From Pseudomonas mucidolens (GTDB lineage Bacteria > Pseudomonadota > Gammaproteobacteria > Pseudomonadales > Pseudomonadaceae): a DNA stretch of 64,000 nt. A program made the position numbers and the translations under genes. The DNA lies in the NCBI RefSeq assembly GCF_900106045.1, contig NZ_LT629802.1, positions 248,001 to 312,000 of the forward strand. The letters are read 5' to 3'. Numbering within the stretch: position 1 is the first letter of the stretch; the number at the start of each line of letters is the position of its first letter. This document shows, piece after piece, positions 19,329-31,881 of the stretch. The notes under the pieces were generated by a model. The model worked only from the letters and a program-made list of their open reading frames with translations, did not search any database and was not told the DNA's origin.

Positions 19329-22175
19329 TTACAGGCTGGAAATCCGCGCATGTTGCTCCGCCAGCTTGCCCAAGGCCTGTTCAGCCTCGGCCAGTTTGGC
19401 GCGCTCCTTGTCGATGACTTCGGCCGGGGCCTTGTCCACGAACGCGGCGTTGGACAGCTTGCCGCCGACCCGCTGCACTTCGCCTTGCAGGCGCAGGATT
19501 TCCTTATCGAGACGGGCCAATTCCGCGCCCTTGTCGATCAGCCCGGCCATCGGCACCAGCACTTCCATCTCGCCGACCAGTGCGGTCGCGGACAGCGGTG
19601 CTTCGGCGTCGGCCGCCAACACGGTGATCGATTCCAGCTTGGCCAGCTTCTTCAGCAGCGCGTCGTTCTCGCTGAGGCGACGTTGGTCTTCGACACTGGC
19701 GTTCTTCACGAATACCGCCAGCGGCTTGCCTGGCCCGATGTTCATCTCGGCGCGGATGTTGCGCGTGCCGAGCATCAGGGTCTTGAGCCATTCGATGTCG
19801 CTCTCGGCCGCCTCATCGATGCGCGCTTCGTTGGCCACCGGCCAAGGTTGCAGCATGATGGTCTTGCCTTCGATACCGGCCAGCGGCGCCAGGCGCTGCC
19901 AGATTTCTTCGGTGATGAACGGCATGAACGGATGCGCCAGGCGCAGCGCGACTTCCAGCACCCGCACCAGGGTGCGACGGGTGCCACGCTGACGCTCGAT
20001 CGGCGCGTTTTCGTCCCACAGCACTGGCTTGGACAGCTCCAGGTACCAGTCGCAATACTGGTTCCAGATGAATTCGTACAAGGCCTGCGCCGCCAGATCG
20101 AAACGGAACTGCTCGAGTTGGCGGGTGACTTCGGCTTCGGTGCGTTGCAACTGGGAGATGATCCAGCGATCGGCCAGGGTCAGCTCATAGGCTTCGCCGT
20201 TCTGACCGCAGTCTTCGCCTTTATCCAGCACGTAGCGCGCGGCGTTCCAGATCTTGTTGCAGAAGTTGCGATAGCCTTCGACGCGGCCCATGTCGAACTT
20301 GATGTCGCGACCGGTGGACGCCAGCGAGCAGAACGTGAAACGTAGGGCGTCGGTGCCGTAGCTGGCGATGCCGTCGGCGAACTCGTCGCGGGTCTGCTTC
20401 TCGATCTTTTTCGCCAGTTTTGGCTGCATCAGGCCCGAGGTGCGTTTCTGCACCAGGGTTTCGAGGTCGATGCCGTCGATGATATCCAGCGGATCCAGGA
20501 CGTTGCCCTTGGACTTGGACATCTTCTGGCCCTGGCCATCACGCACCAGGCCGTGCACGTACACGGTCTTGAAGGGTACCTGCGGCGTGCCGTCCTCGTT
20601 CTTCACCAAATGCATAGTCAGCATGATCATCCGGGCGACCCAGAAGAAAATGATGTCGAAGCCGGTCACCAGCACGTCGGTGGAGTGGAATTTTTTCAGG
20701 AATTCGGTCTGTTGCGGCCAGCCCAGGGTCGAGAAGGTCCACAGGCCCGAACTGAACCAGGTGTCCAGTACGTCGTTGTCCTGTTGCAGCGCGACGTCCG
20801 GGCCGAGGTTGTGCTTGGCGCGTACTTCGGTTTCGTCGCGGCCGACGTAGACCTTGCCCGACTCGTCGTACCAGGCCGGAATCCGATGGCCCCACCACAG
20901 CTGACGGCTGATGCACCAATCCTGGATGTCGCGCATCCACGAGAAGTACATGTTTTCGTACTGCTTTGGCACGAACTGGATGCGACCGTCTTCCACGGCG
21001 GCAATTGCCGGCTCGGCCAAGGGCTTGGTGGAGACGTACCACTGGTCGGTCAGCCAAGGCTCGATCACGGTGCCGGAACGGTCGCCTTTCGGCACTTTCA
21101 GATTATGGTCGTCGACGCTGACCAGCAGGCCGGCGGCGTCGAATGCGGCCACGATCTGCTTGCGCGCTGCAAAACGGTCGAGGCCGACGAACTCTGCCGG
21201 GATCTTGCCGTCGATGCTGTCGTTCAGTGTGCCGTCGAGGTTGAACACCTGGCAGGCCGGCAACACGGCGGCGTTCTTGTCGAAGATATTCAACAACGGC
21301 AGGTTGTGGCGCTTGCCGACTTCATAGTCGTTGAAATCGTGGGCCGGCGTGATTTTCACGCAGCCGGTGCCGAATTCAGGGTCGCAGTAGTCATCGGCGA
21401 TGATCGGAATGCGACGGCCGACCAGCGGCAATTCGACGAACTTGCCGATCAGCGCCTGGTAGCGTTCATCTTGCGGGTTCACTGCAACAGCCGAGTCGCC
21501 GAGCATGGTTTCCGGACGCGTGGTGGCGACGATCAGGTAGTCCTTGCCATCAGCGGTCTTGGCGCCGTCAGCCAGCGGGTACTTGAGGTTCCACAGGAAA
21601 CCTTTCTCGTCGTGGTTCTCCACTTCGAGGTCGGAAATTGCCGTGTGCAACTTGGTGTCCCAGTTGACCAGGCGTTTGCCGCGGTAGATCAGGCCGTCTT
21701 CATGCAGGCGCACGAAGGCTTCTTTCACCGCTTCCGACAGGCCGTCGTCCATGGTGAAGCGCTCGCGGCTCCAGTCGACGGACGAGCCGAGGCGGCGGAT
21801 CTGACGGCTGATGTTACCGCCGGATTGGTCCTTCCATTCCCAGATCTTCTCCAGGAATTTCTCGCGACCCAGGTCATGACGGCTCTGGCCGGTGGCTTCG
21901 AGTTGGCGCTCGACCAGCATCTGGGTGGCGATACCGGCGTGGTCGGTGCCCGGTTGCCACAAGGTGTCGCGACCCTGCATGCGACGGAAACGGATCAGGG
22001 CGTCCATGATCGCGTTGTTGAAACCGTGACCCATGTGCAGGCTGCCGGTGACGTTCGGCGGTGGGATCATGATGGTGTAGGAGTCGCCCGCACCTTGCGG
22101 AGCAAAATAGTTCTCGGACTCCCAGGTCTGGTACCAGGAAGTTTCAATGGCGTGCGGCTGGTAGGTCTTATCCAT
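19329..22175 (-). CDS. valS: Valyl-tRNA synthetase ValS
   Basis: A 948-residue class Ia synthetase that charges tRNA-Val. HIGH-type motif in [14 protein letters not shown], editing (CP1) domain with [11 protein letters not shown] and [19 protein letters not shown] motif in [13 protein letters not shown], and a C-terminal coiled coil ([20 protein letters not shown]). The start [11 protein letters not shown] at 22175 matches known Pseudomonas ValS; an upstream ATG at 22199 lacks a Shine-Dalgarno. Downstream is its own terminator. The gene order valS-unknown-holC-pepA matches other Pseudomonas. Confidence 0.96.
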   Translation of the reverse strand: MDKTYQPHAIETSWYQTWESENYFAPQGAGDSYTIMIPPPNVTGSLHMGHGFNNAIMDALIRFRRMQGRDTLWQPGTDHAGIATQMLVERQLEATGQSRHDLGREKFLEKIWEWKDQSGGNISRQIRRLGSSVDWSRERFTMDDGLSEAVKEAFVRLHEDGLIYRGKRLVNWDTKLHTAISDLEVENHDEKGFLWNLKYPLADGAKTADGKDYLIVATTRPETMLGDSAVAVNPQDERYQALIGKFVELPLVGRRIPIIADDYCDPEFGTGCVKITPAHDFNDYEVGKRHNLPLLNIFDKNAAVLPACQVFNLDGTLNDSIDGKIPAEFVGLDRFAARKQIVAAFDAAGLLVSVDDHNLKVPKGDRSGTVIEPWLTDQWYVSTKPLAEPAIAAVEDGRIQFVPKQYENMYFSWMRDIQDWCISRQLWWGHRIPAWYDESGKVYVGRDETEVRAKHNLGPDVALQQDNDVLDTWFSSGLWTFSTLGWPQQTEFLKKFHSTDVLVTGFDIIFFWVARMIMLTMHLVKNEDGTPQVPFKTVYVHGLVRDGQGQKMSKSKGNVLDPLDIIDGIDLETLVQKRTSGLMQPKLAKKIEKQTRDEFADGIASYGTDALRFTFCSLASTGRDIKFDMGRVEGYRNFCNKIWNAARYVLDKGEDCGQNGEAYELTLADRWIISQLQRTEAEVTRQLEQFRFDLAAQALYEFIWNQYCDWYLELSKPVLWDENAPIERQRGTRRTLVRVLEVALRLAHPFMPFITEEIWQRLAPLAGIEGKTIMLQPWPVANEARIDEAAESDIEWLKTLMLGTRNIRAEMNIGPGKPLAVFVKNASVEDQRRLSENDALLKKLAKLESITVLAADAEAPLSATALVGEMEVLVPMAGLIDKGAELARLDKEILRLQGEVQRVGGKLSNAAFVDKAPAEVIDKERAKLAEAEQALGKLAEQHARISSL

Positions 22176-22244
22176 GCGCGGCGGGACCCTAGTTGGCATT
22201 AATTCAGGAAAGCCGGCAAGTATAGCGAGGGATAGGGCCGAGGG

Positions 22245-22343
22245 GTAGGAGCGAGCTTGCTCGCGAAGAGCCTGAGGGCGCCGCGTTTATCCAGAATGAA
22301 CGCGCCATCGTTGACGATTTTTCGCGAGCAAGCTCGCTCCTAC
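22245..22343. repeat. REPIN between valS and the small unknown gene
   Basis: Both arms (GTAGGAGCGAGCTTGCTCGC and its inverse ending GCTCGCTCCTAC) are intact. It separates valS from the preceding gene of the holC cluster. Confidence 0.9.
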
Positions 22344-22354
22344 AGAGGGGGCGT

Positions 22355-22741
22355 CTACGATTGGTATTGATTGAGCAACCGTTCCATCCGTGCATCCAAC
22401 CGGCGTTTGATTTCGGTTTCGATATGCGGGGCAAAGTCGTCGATCACGTCTTGCATGATCAATTGCGCGGCGGCGCGCAGCTCGTTGTCCAGGTGCAACA
22501 ACAAGGCGTCCGGGGACTTTTCTGCGACGGGTTGTGCCAGCGCGGTCTTTACCGCAGGCGGTTCGGAGGGCGCGGCAGGCGGGTCGCCGACTTTATCGAA
22601 CAGCAGGGGAATCTGCTCATCGCCAGTGACGGTATCGGTCAACAGCGGCGGTTGCAGGTTTTCATCGCCCAGTAACTGGCGGATCGACTCAAGGTCATCC
22701 AGCAGGTGATCAGACGTTTTGATCGGGTTTGGAGTGTCCAT
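22355..22741 (-). CDS. Conserved protein of unknown function downstream of holC
   Basis: A 128-residue acidic protein, no recognised domain. The N-terminal half is rich in Pro, Asp and Leu and looks disordered; the C-terminal part (LHLDNELRAAAQLIMQDVIDD then HIETEIKRRLDARMERLLN) is amphipathic helix. It starts seven bases after the holC stop and so is in the holC operon, between holC and valS as in other Pseudomonas. A link to the DNA polymerase III chi subunit is by position only. Confidence 0.7.
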   Translation of the reverse strand: MDTPNPIKTSDHLLDDLESIRQLLGDENLQPPLLTDTVTGDEQIPLLFDKVGDPPAAPSEPPAVKTALAQPVAEKSPDALLLHLDNELRAAAQLIMQDVIDDFAPHIETEIKRRLDARMERLLNQYQS

Positions 22742-22748
22742 CGTGTGC

Positions 22749-23177
22749 TCAAAGTCGCTGTAATCGGTGATCTTGCAAAGAATAGCCCTGTTCGCGGTAG
22801 AAACGGAAACTCTCCCGCGCGGCCTGACGAATAGCCGGATCCTCCACCACCACTTCGGCTACGCGGGCGAAACCCTTGGCGAAGGGCGGCACTTTCAGAT
22901 CGAGGTTGACCAGCAGGTCGTGATGGTCGCCACAACTGTCGCCCAAGCCCAACACCACCAGGCCGTCAGGTTCCGATTCGGCAGGGCCGTGGGGCACGAA
23001 ACTTTCACCCTTGAAGCGCCACAGGCGGGCGTCGAGGTCATCACGCTGGGCGGCATCGCTGCAATGCAGATAGATGCGATGGCCCATGCGCCAGGCTTTT
23101 TCGCTGAGTTTGCAGGCAAAGTCCAGGCGTGCCGACGGATCGGCGCTGGGCAGGATATAAAAGTCGACTTGGGTCAT
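22749..23177 (-). CDS. holC: DNA polymerase III chi subunit HolC
   Basis: A 142-residue protein with HolC features: VDFYILPSADPSARLDFACKLSEKAW, the RIYLHCSDAAQRDDLDARLWRF core and SFVPHG, followed by LLVNLDLKVPPF. HolC links the clamp-loader (with psi) to SSB. The gene lies downstream of pepA, as is usual in gamma-proteobacteria, though here a REPIN separates them. Confidence 0.92.
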   Translation of the reverse strand: MTQVDFYILPSADPSARLDFACKLSEKAWRMGHRIYLHCSDAAQRDDLDARLWRFKGESFVPHGPAESEPDGLVVLGLGDSCGDHHDLLVNLDLKVPPFAKGFARVAEVVVEDPAIRQAARESFRFYREQGYSLQDHRLQRL

Positions 23178-23216
23178 GACGGTTCCTGAGCCCGGCCTGC
23201 CCTCCGCCCACTAGGT

Positions 23217-23314
23217 GTAGGCGCGAACTTGCTCGCGAAAATCGTCAACGATGGCGCGTTCATGCTGGATGAACGCGGCGTTCTCGGGTTCTTCGCGAGC
23301 AAGCTCGCTCCTAC
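23217..23314. repeat. REPIN between pepA and holC
   Basis: Left arm slightly diverged (GTAGGCGCGAACTTGCTCGCG), right arm intact (CTTCGCGAGCAAGCTCGCTC then CTAC). It lies in the pepA-holC gap and could lower holC expression from pepA transcripts. Confidence 0.88.
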
Positions 23315-23350
23315 AGTAGCGGGTGATGGGTGGCGGGTAATGGGCGCTAT

Positions 23351-24862
<1,512 letters not shown>

Positions 24863-25124
24863 TCAAAGAGCCGGGTGTCTGTACTCCGGCTTGTAAGCGA
24901 AGCCACCTGTGGGCAGCCCGCGACAAAGGCCGCAGTTTGAACCCCGCCGCCCGAGCCTGACAACCCTTGCCGGCAGCTTTGCACATGCGTATGAGCAAGC
25001 TCCGTGACAGGCGCGCCCAATCACAGGATAATGCGCCATCTTTTTAGTCGACCCCTGCAATAGGTTCGGCTTGATCTGCTTGCTTGTTTGGCCACTTTAG
25101 CCTGACAACCCTGGAGTGTCTGGT

Positions 25125-26243
25125 TTGATTGTCTTCCGTTATCTGTCCCGCGAAGTCCTGCTGACCCTGAGTGCCGTAAGTGCGGTATTGCTGGTCATCA
25201 TCATGAGTGGTCGTTTCGTCAAATACCTCGCCCAGGCGGCCTCCGGTGCCTTGGATCCGGGATCGTTGTTCCTGATCATGGGCTTTCGCCTGCCGGGATT
25301 CCTGCAACTGATCCTGCCGTTGGGTCTGTTTCTGGGGATTTTGCTGGCGTATGGGCGGCTGTACCTTGAAAGCGAGATGACCGTGCTGTCGGCCACCGGC
25401 ATGAGCCAGCAACGATTGCTCGGCATGACCATGATTCCGGCCGCGGGCGTCGCTTTGCTGGTGGCGTGGTTGAGCTTGAGCCTGGCGCCCCAGGGCGCCA
25501 TGCAGTTTCAACTGGTACTCAACAAGCAGGACGCGATGACCGAGTTCGATACCCTTGAACCGGGCCGCTTCCAGGCACTCAACGACGGCACGCGGGTGAC
25601 GTACACCGAAAAGCTGTCCGATGACCGGGCCAATCTGAGCGGCGTGTTCATTTCCGAGAAGCGCCTGGGCCAGGACAAGAAAGACCGAGGCATTTCCGTG
25701 CTGGTGGCCGACGGTGGCCGTCAGGAAGTGCGTGCGGACGGCACGCGTTACCTGATCCTGGAAAACGGCTATCGCTACGACGGCAGTCCCGGCCAGGCTG
25801 ACTATCGAGCCATCAAATACGACACTTATGGGGTGATGTTGCAGCGCCCGGAGGTCAGCAATGAGGTCACCGACCGCGACGCGATTCCGACCATGGACCT
25901 GTTCGGCAGCAAGGAGTTGCGCTCCATCGCCGAGCTGCAATGGAGGCTCTCGCTGCCGCTGCTGGTATTTATCGTCACGCTGATGGCCGTTCCGCTGTCC
26001 CGCGTCAATCCGCGCCAAGGGCGGTTCCTCAAGTTGCTGCCGGCGATCCTGCTGTACATGGCCTACCTGACCATCCTGATTTCGGCGCGAGGCTCCCTCG
26101 AGAAAGGCAAGATCTCGCCAATCCTGGGGTTGTGGTGGGTTCACGCTATCTTTCTGATGATTGGCCTGGGCTTGCTTTACTGGGAACCGATTCGCTTGAA
26201 AATGCAGAGCCGTCGCGGCACGAAGGAGCTGGCTCGTGGGTAA
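25125..26243 (+). CDS. lptF: LPS export permease LptF
   Basis: A 372-residue permease of the LptBFG ABC transporter that extracts lipopolysaccharide from the inner membrane. Six hydrophobic helices in two groups of three (LLTLSAVSAVLLVIIMSG; LPGFLQLILPLGLFLGILLAYG; later LLVFIVTLMAVPLSRVNPRQGRF) surround a periplasmic beta-jellyroll. The start is TTG 25125 (MIVFRYLSREV), eight bases after GGAG at 25113-25116; GTG 25116 is inside that SD. The stop overlaps lptG by eight bases. Confidence 0.93.
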   Translation: MIVFRYLSREVLLTLSAVSAVLLVIIMSGRFVKYLAQAASGALDPGSLFLIMGFRLPGFLQLILPLGLFLGILLAYGRLYLESEMTVLSATGMSQQRLLGMTMIPAAGVALLVAWLSLSLAPQGAMQFQLVLNKQDAMTEFDTLEPGRFQALNDGTRVTYTEKLSDDRANLSGVFISEKRLGQDKKDRGISVLVADGGRQEVRADGTRYLILENGYRYDGSPGQADYRAIKYDTYGVMLQRPEVSNEVTDRDAIPTMDLFGSKELRSIAELQWRLSLPLLVFIVTLMAVPLSRVNPRQGRFLKLLPAILLYMAYLTILISARGSLEKGKISPILGLWWVHAIFLMIGLGLLYWEPIRLKMQSRRGTKELARG

Positions 26244-27315
26244 GTTGGATCGCTACATCGGTAGCAGCGTACTGATCGCCATTCTGGCGGTGTTGGGCAT
26301 TATCCTGGGCCTGGCCTCGTTGTTTGCGTTTATTGATGAGGTGGGCAACGTCAGCAACACCTACACGGTGACCGACGTCCTGAGTTATGTAGCGCTGACG
26401 GCGCCGCGTCGCCTCTACGACATGATGCCGATGGCGGCGCTGATCGGTTGCCTGATCGGCCTGGGGAGCCTGGCCAGCAACAGCGAGCTGACCATCATGC
26501 GCGCGGCGGGTGTTTCCATTGGCCGCATCGTCTGGGCGGTAATGAAGCCCATGCTGCTGCTGATGGCCGCCAGTGTGCTGATCGGTGAGTACGTGGCGCC
26601 ACCGGCCGAAACCACGGCCCAGGCCAATCGTGCGCTGGCCCAGGGTTCCGGCGACGCGCAGAGTTCGCGGCATGGCCTGTGGCACCGCCAGGGCGATGAA
26701 TTTATCCACATCAACGCGGTGCAACCGGGCGGCCTGTTGATCGGTGTTACGCGTTATCGCTTCGATAACGAGCGGCACATGTTGTCTTCCAGCTTCGCCA
26801 AGCGTGCGCAGTTTACGGACAATCAGTGGCAGTTGAGCGAGGTCACCACCACGCACTTCCACAACCCGGGCAAAGGCACCGAGGCGAGCACCGAGGTGAT
26901 CAATGAGCCCACGCAAACCTGGGACATCGCCCTCAAGCCCGAGCTGCTGAACACCGTGGTGATGATCCCGGAAAGCCTGCCGATCTCCGGTTTGTGGAGC
27001 TACATCCACTATCTCAAGGACCAGGGCCTGAACAACGGTCGCTATTGGCTGGCCTTCTGGGTCAAGTTGTTGCAGCCGGTGGTGACGGCCGCGCTGGTGC
27101 TGATGGCGATTTCGTTCATTTTCGGACCTTTGCGTTCGGTGACCCTGGGACAGCGGGTATTTACCGGCGTGTTGGTGGGGTTCACCTTCCGCATCGCTCA
27201 GGACCTGCTGGGGCCGTCGAGCCTGGTGTTCGGTTTCTCGCCGCTGTTTGCCGTGCTGGTGCCGACCACTATCTGCGCGTTGGCCGGGTTGTGGCTGTTG
27301 CGTCGAGCCGGTTGA
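26236..27315 (+). CDS. lptG: LPS export permease LptG
   Basis: A 359-residue partner of LptF with the same six-helix architecture: LDRYIGSSVLIAILAVLGII at the N-terminus, APRRLYDMMPMAALIG, GSLASNSELTIMRAAGVS (the coupling helix), a periplasmic domain, and two final helices (AALVLMAISFIFGPLR and the C-terminal LVPTTICALAGLWLL). The GTG at 26236 follows AAGGAG by seven bases and overlaps the lptF stop. In most Pseudomonas the next gene encodes an RDD-family membrane protein; here it is lepA. Confidence 0.94.
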   Translation: MGKLDRYIGSSVLIAILAVLGIILGLASLFAFIDEVGNVSNTYTVTDVLSYVALTAPRRLYDMMPMAALIGCLIGLGSLASNSELTIMRAAGVSIGRIVWAVMKPMLLLMAASVLIGEYVAPPAETTAQANRALAQGSGDAQSSRHGLWHRQGDEFIHINAVQPGGLLIGVTRYRFDNERHMLSSSFAKRAQFTDNQWQLSEVTTTHFHNPGKGTEASTEVINEPTQTWDIALKPELLNTVVMIPESLPISGLWSYIHYLKDQGLNNGRYWLAFWVKLLQPVVTAALVLMAISFIFGPLRSVTLGQRVFTGVLVGFTFRIAQDLLGPSSLVFGFSPLFAVLVPTTICALAGLWLLRRAG

Positions 27316-27331
27316 ACCGCCGCCTGTGAAC

Positions 27332-27366
27332 AAAAAGTGCCCCGTTCGCCAGATCGGGGCATTTTT
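27332..27366 (+). terminator. Terminator after lptG
   Basis: Stem AAAAAGTGCCCCG / CGGGGCATTTTT with loop TTCGCCAGAT, 16 bases after lptG. It isolates lepA from lptFG transcription. Confidence 0.9.
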
Positions 27367-27383
27367 GTTATTGGTCGGCAAGG

Positions 27384-27413
27384 ATGACGTCTGACCCGAG
27401 CATCAGGTACAAT
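27384..27413 (+). promoter_or_regulatory. Candidate sigma-70 promoter of lepA
   Basis: TACAAT (27408-27413) is a good -10; ATGACG (27384-27389) 18 bases upstream is a weak -35. It lies after the terminator and 54 bases before the lepA GTG. Confidence 0.45.
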
Positions 27414-27467
27414 TCCCGGCTATTTTTCAGCGGGCAGTCTGCCTGCAGCCTTTTTGAGTGTTGACCC

Positions 27468-29267
27468 GTGAGTGATTTGAGTCATATCCGCAATTTCTCC
27501 ATCATCGCCCACATTGACCATGGCAAGTCGACGCTGGCCGATCGGTTCATCCAGATGTGCGGCGGCCTTGCCGCGCGTGAAATGGAAGCCCAGGTGCTGG
27601 ACTCCATGGACCTGGAGCGCGAACGCGGGATCACCATCAAGGCCCACAGCGTTACCCTGTACTACACCGCCAAAGACGGTATCAAGTACCAGCTGAACTT
27701 CATTGACACCCCCGGCCACGTTGACTTCACCTACGAAGTCAGCCGCTCGTTGGCGGCCTGTGAAGGTGCGTTGCTGGTGGTGGACGCGGGGCAGGGCGTT
27801 GAAGCCCAGTCCGTCGCCAACTGCTACACCGCGATCGAGCAAGGCCTGGAGGTCATGCCGGTGCTGAACAAGATCGACCTGCCGCAGGCCGATCCGGACC
27901 GTGTCAAAGACGAAATCGAAAAAATCATCGGGATTGACGCCACCGACGCCGTCGAGTGCAGCGCCAAGACCGGCCTGGGCGTCGACGAAGTACTCGAGCG
28001 CCTGGTGAAAACCATTCCCGCGCCCACCGGCAATATCGAAGATCCGCTGCAAGCGTTGATCATCGACTCCTGGTTCGACAACTACCTGGGCGTTGTGTCC
28101 CTGGTCCGCGTGCGCCATGGCCGGGTGAAAAAGGGCGACAAGATCCTGGTCAAGTCCACCGGCAAGATTCACCTGGTGGACAGCGTTGGCGTGTTCAACC
28201 CCAAACACACCGCCACCACCGACCTGAAAGCCGGCGAAGTAGGTTTCATCATCGCCGGTATCAAGGACATTCACGGTGCTCCGGTGGGTGACACCCTGAC
28301 GTTGAGCTCGACGCCTGACGTCGACGTGCTGCCGGGCTTCAAGCGCATCCAGCCGCAGGTGTATGCCGGTCTGTTCCCGGTCAGCTCCGACGACTTCGAA
28401 GACTTCCGCGAAGCCCTGCAAAAGCTCACCCTCAATGACTCGTCGTTGCAGTACACCCCGGAAAGTTCCGACGCGCTGGGCTTCGGCTTCCGTTGCGGGT
28501 TCCTTGGCATGCTGCACATGGAAATCATCCAGGAGCGCCTCGAGCGTGAATACGACCTGGACCTGATCACCACCGCGCCAACGGTTATTTTCGAGCTGGC
28601 GCTGAAAACCGGTGAAACGATCTACGTCGACAACCCGTCCAAGCTTCCGGACCTGTCTTCCATCGAAGACATGCGCGAACCGATCGTGCGGGCCAATATT
28701 CTTGTGCCGCAAGAGCACTTGGGTAACGTCATTACCCTGTGTATCGAAAAGCGTGGCGTGCAGCACGACATGCTATTCCTCGGTTCCCAGGTGCAAGTGA
28801 CCTACGATTTGCCGATGAACGAAGTGGTCCTGGACTTCTTCGACCGTCTCAAATCCACCAGTCGCGGCTATGCTTCGCTGGACTACCATTTCGACCGTTA
28901 TCAATCGGCCAATCTGGTGAAGTTGGATGTGTTGATCAACGGTGACAAGGTCGACGCTCTGGCGCTGATCGTGCACAAGGACAACGCGCACTACAAAGGT
29001 CGCCAGTTGACCGAGAAAATGAAGGAACTGATTCCGCGCCAGATGTTCGACGTTGCGATCCAGGCCGCCATTGGCGGGCAGATCATTGCGCGGACCTCCG
29101 TCAAGGCACTCAGAAAGAACGTACTGGCCAAATGCTACGGTGGCGACGTCAGCCGTAAGCGCAAGCTGCTTGAGAAGCAAAAGGCCGGTAAAAAACGCAT
29201 GAAGCAAGTGGGCAACGTGGAAATTCCACAAGAAGCCTTCCTTGCGGTGCTCAGGTTGGATAGTTAG
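27468..29267 (+). CDS. lepA: Elongation factor 4 (LepA)
   Basis: A 599-residue translational GTPase: G1 [10 protein letters not shown]2/G3 [12 protein letters not shown] and DTPGHVDF, G4 LNKIDLP, then the EF-G-like domains and the LepA-specific C-terminal part ([19 protein letters not shown]). EF4 associates with ribosomes and affects initiation or back-translocation. It starts at GTG 27468 and is followed by lepB after five bases. In other Pseudomonas it follows mucD; that gene is not present. Confidence 0.96.
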   Translation: MSDLSHIRNFSIIAHIDHGKSTLADRFIQMCGGLAAREMEAQVLDSMDLERERGITIKAHSVTLYYTAKDGIKYQLNFIDTPGHVDFTYEVSRSLAACEGALLVVDAGQGVEAQSVANCYTAIEQGLEVMPVLNKIDLPQADPDRVKDEIEKIIGIDATDAVECSAKTGLGVDEVLERLVKTIPAPTGNIEDPLQALIIDSWFDNYLGVVSLVRVRHGRVKKGDKILVKSTGKIHLVDSVGVFNPKHTATTDLKAGEVGFIIAGIKDIHGAPVGDTLTLSSTPDVDVLPGFKRIQPQVYAGLFPVSSDDFEDFREALQKLTLNDSSLQYTPESSDALGFGFRCGFLGMLHMEIIQERLEREYDLDLITTAPTVIFELALKTGETIYVDNPSKLPDLSSIEDMREPIVRANILVPQEHLGNVITLCIEKRGVQHDMLFLGSQVQVTYDLPMNEVVLDFFDRLKSTSRGYASLDYHFDRYQSANLVKLDVLINGDKVDALALIVHKDNAHYKGRQLTEKMKELIPRQMFDVAIQAAIGGQIIARTSVKALRKNVLAKCYGGDVSRKRKLLEKQKAGKKRMKQVGNVEIPQEAFLAVLRLDS

Positions 29268-29272
29268 GTCCT

Positions 29273-30127
29273 ATGTCACTAAATTTCCCGCTGTTGCTGG
29301 TCATCGCCGTTGCCGTTTGTGGTTTCCTGGCGTTGCTTGATCTGGTGTTCTTCGCTCCGCGTCGACGCACGGCGATTGCGTCCTATCAGGGCAGCGTCAG
29401 CCAGCCTGATGTGGCCGTGATCGAGAAACTGAACAAGGAACCGCTGCTGGTTGAATACGGCAAGTCGTTTTTCCCGGTTCTGTTTATCGTGCTGGTGCTG
29501 CGTTCGTTCCTGGTAGAGCCGTTCCAGATCCCCTCGGGATCGATGAAGCCGACCCTGGATGTGGGCGACTTCATCCTGGTGAACAAGTTTTCCTACGGGA
29601 TTCGTTTGCCGGTGATCGACAAGAAAATCATCGAAGTCGGTGATCCGCAGCGCGGCGATGTGATGGTGCTCCGCTACCCGAGCGATCCGAGCGTCAACTA
29701 CATCAAGCGTGTAGTCGGCCTGCCGGGTGACGTGATTCGTTACACCAGCGACAAGCGGCTGTTCGTCAACGGCGAATCAGTGGCGGAAAAACTGCTGGGT
29801 TCCGAACCCAACACCCTGGGCAGCGCCCAGCTGTATCAGGAGAAACTCGGAGCGGTGGAGCATGAAATCCGCAAGGAAATGAGCCGCTACCGTTCGCCGC
29901 CCGATAACCAATGGACGGTGCCCGCCGGGCATTACTTCATGATGGGTGACAATCGCGACAACTCCAATGACAGCCGCTACTGGGATGATCCGAGCATTCC
30001 CAAGGAACTGCTGGGCATGGTCCCCGACAAAAATATCGTCGGCAAGGCCTTCGCGGTCTGGATGAGCTGGCCGGAACCCAAACTCAGCCACCTGCCGAAC
30101 TTCTCGCGGGTCGGGTTGATCAAGTAA
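29273..30127 (+). CDS. lepB: Signal peptidase I LepB
   Basis: A 284-residue inner-membrane serine protease with two N-terminal helices (about residues 4-22 and 62-80) and the periplasmic catalytic domain: Ser in IPSGSMKPTL and Lys in YIKRVVGLPGD, plus the GDNRDNSNDSRYWDD box. It cleaves Sec and Tat signal peptides, for example those of the AapJ, pilin and usher proteins here. It is the second gene of lepA-lepB. Confidence 0.96.
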   Translation: MSLNFPLLLVIAVAVCGFLALLDLVFFAPRRRTAIASYQGSVSQPDVAVIEKLNKEPLLVEYGKSFFPVLFIVLVLRSFLVEPFQIPSGSMKPTLDVGDFILVNKFSYGIRLPVIDKKIIEVGDPQRGDVMVLRYPSDPSVNYIKRVVGLPGDVIRYTSDKRLFVNGESVAEKLLGSEPNTLGSAQLYQEKLGAVEHEIRKEMSRYRSPPDNQWTVPAGHYFMMGDNRDNSNDSRYWDDPSIPKELLGMVPDKNIVGKAFAVWMSWPEPKLSHLPNFSRVGLIK

Positions 30128-30133
30128 TCCATG

Positions 30134-30155
30134 CGGCGCTGTGAACACAGCGCCG
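30134..30155 (+). terminator. Stem-loop after lepB
   Basis: CGGCGCTGT / ACAGCGCCG with loop GAAC, seven bases after the lepB stop. The following CTTTTCT is a poor U-tract, so this is a weak terminator or an RNA-stabilising hairpin. The gene often found between lepB and rnc (DUF4845) is absent; the remaining 126 bases before rnc hold no convincing ORF. Confidence 0.55.
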
Positions 30156-30281
30156 AATGCTTTTCTGGGGCCAGGACAATTGTCCGGTCTCGAGCAATAC
30201 GCAGCATTGCCAGGATTTGAATTTGAACACAGCGTTAATCGTCGATGGCCTTTGGCGCCACGTACTGAAAGTGGGTAAACC

Positions 30282-30971
30282 GTGAGCGTTTCTTTAAGTC
30301 GTCTCGAGCGTCAGCTCGGATACACCTTCAAGGACCAGGAATTGATGGTCCTTGCCCTGACACACCGTAGTTTTGCCGGGCGCAACAACGAGCGCCTGGA
30401 ATTCCTCGGTGATGCCATCCTCAACTTTGTCGCCGGTGAAGCCCTGTTCGATCGCTTCCCGCTGGCCCGTGAAGGCCAGTTGTCGCGCCTGCGCGCGCGG
30501 CTGGTGAAAGGCGAGACCCTGGCCGTACTGGCTCGAGGCTTCGGCCTGGGTGAATACCTGCGCCTGGGATCGGGTGAACTGAAAAGCGGCGGTTTTCGCC
30601 GTGAATCGATTCTGGCGGACGCCCTGGAAGCGCTGATCGGCGCCATTTACCTCGATGCCGGGATGGACGTGGCCAAGGAGCGCGTGCTGGCCTGGCTGGC
30701 CTCGGAGTTCGAAGGCCTGACGCTGGTGGACACCAATAAAGATCCCAAGACCCGCCTGCAGGAATTCCTGCAGTCTCGTGGGTGTGACCTGCCACGTTAC
30801 GAAGTGGTGGATATCCAGGGTGAGCCGCATTGCCGAGTGTTCTTCGTCGAATGTGAAATCACCTTATTGAATGAAAAAAGCCGAGGTCAGGGTGTGAGCC
30901 GTCGTATTGCCGAGCAGGTAGCGGCCGCCGCAGCACTGATTGCCCTGGGCGTGGAGAATGGCCATGACTGA
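30282..30971 (+). CDS. rnc: Ribonuclease III
   Basis: A 229-residue endoribonuclease for double-stranded RNA (16S/23S precursor and mRNA processing). The N-terminal domain has the signature [11 protein letters not shown] and the acidic metal-site residues up to [13 protein letters not shown]; the C-terminal dsRNA-binding domain runs from [18 protein letters not shown] to [13 protein letters not shown] start at 30282. The stop overlaps the era ATG by eight bases, the classic rnc-era coupling. Confidence 0.96.
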   Translation: MSVSLSRLERQLGYTFKDQELMVLALTHRSFAGRNNERLEFLGDAILNFVAGEALFDRFPLAREGQLSRLRARLVKGETLAVLARGFGLGEYLRLGSGELKSGGFRRESILADALEALIGAIYLDAGMDVAKERVLAWLASEFEGLTLVDTNKDPKTRLQEFLQSRGCDLPRYEVVDIQGEPHCRVFFVECEITLLNEKSRGQGVSRRIAEQVAAAAALIALGVENGHD

Positions 30972-31866
30972 TTCAACCGCAACTCGCTGTGGCTATGTTG
31001 CCATCGTCGGCCGTCCCAACGTGGGCAAGTCCACGCTGCTGAACCATATCCTGGGGCAGAAGCTGGCGATCACCTCGCGCAAGCCGCAGACCACCCGTCA
31101 CAACATGCTGGGGATCAAGACCGAAGGCCATGTCCAGGCGGTCTACGTTGATACCCCGGGCATGCACAAGGACGGCGAGAAAGCCCTGAACCGCTACATG
31201 AACAAGACCGCTTCGGCAGCGTTGAAAGACGTCGACGTGGTGATTTTTGTGGTCGACCGCACCAAGTGGACCGACGAAGACCAGATGGTCCTCGAGCGTG
31301 TGCAGTACGTCACCGGCCCGTTGATCGTGGCGCTGAACAAGACCGACCGGATTGAAGACAAGGCCGAGCTGATGCCGCACCTGAGCTGGTTGCAGGCGCA
31401 GTTGCCGAATGCGCAGATCATGCCGATCTCGGCGCAGCACGGGCACAATCTGGATGCGCTGGAGCGGGTGATCGCTGATTACCTGCCGGAGAACGAGCAC
31501 TTCTTCCCCGAAGACCAGATCACCGATCGCAGCAGCCGTTTCCTGGCCGCCGAACTGGTGCGTGAGAAAATCATGCGCCAGATGGGGGCCGAGCTGCCGT
31601 ACCAGATCACTGTCGAAATCGAAGAGTTCAAGCAACAGGGGAAAACCCTGCACATCCATGCGTTGATTCTCGTCGAGCGTGACGGCCAGAAGAAAATCAT
31701 CATTGGCGACAAGGGCGAGCGCATCAAGCGTATCGGCACCGAAGCGCGCAAGGACATGGAAGTGTTGTTCGACTCCAAGGTCATGCTCAACCTGTGGGTC
31801 AAGGTCAAGGGCGGCTGGTCCGATGATGAGCGTGCATTGCGCTCCCTGGGCTACGGCGACCTCTAA
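30964..31866 (+). CDS. era: GTPase Era
   Basis: A 300-residue GTPase with N-terminal G domain (Walker [11 protein letters not shown]3 [10 protein letters not shown]4 NKTDRIED) and C-terminal KH domain ([18 protein letters not shown]). Era binds the 3' end of 16S rRNA and helps 30S maturation. ATG 30964 is preferred because GGAG at 30953-30956 is seven bases upstream; it gives the standard length of 300. Confidence 0.96.
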   Translation: MTDSTATRCGYVAIVGRPNVGKSTLLNHILGQKLAITSRKPQTTRHNMLGIKTEGHVQAVYVDTPGMHKDGEKALNRYMNKTASAALKDVDVVIFVVDRTKWTDEDQMVLERVQYVTGPLIVALNKTDRIEDKAELMPHLSWLQAQLPNAQIMPISAQHGHNLDALERVIADYLPENEHFFPEDQITDRSSRFLAAELVREKIMRQMGAELPYQITVEIEEFKQQGKTLHIHALILVERDGQKKIIIGDKGERIKRIGTEARKDMEVLFDSKVMLNLWVKVKGGWSDDERALRSLGYGDL

Positions 31867-31881
31867 AGCGCCGCAACCCCT

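Noticed and set aside
18144..20345. 733-codon open frame on the plus strand over rlmF and valS
   Set aside because: It lies antisense to two clear conserved genes and its residues show no family pattern; GC-rich third positions generate such frames.
30128..30281. Possible small gene (DUF4845 type) between lepB and rnc
   Set aside because: Only a 29-codon frame with no Shine-Dalgarno, and no resemblance to the expected protein.
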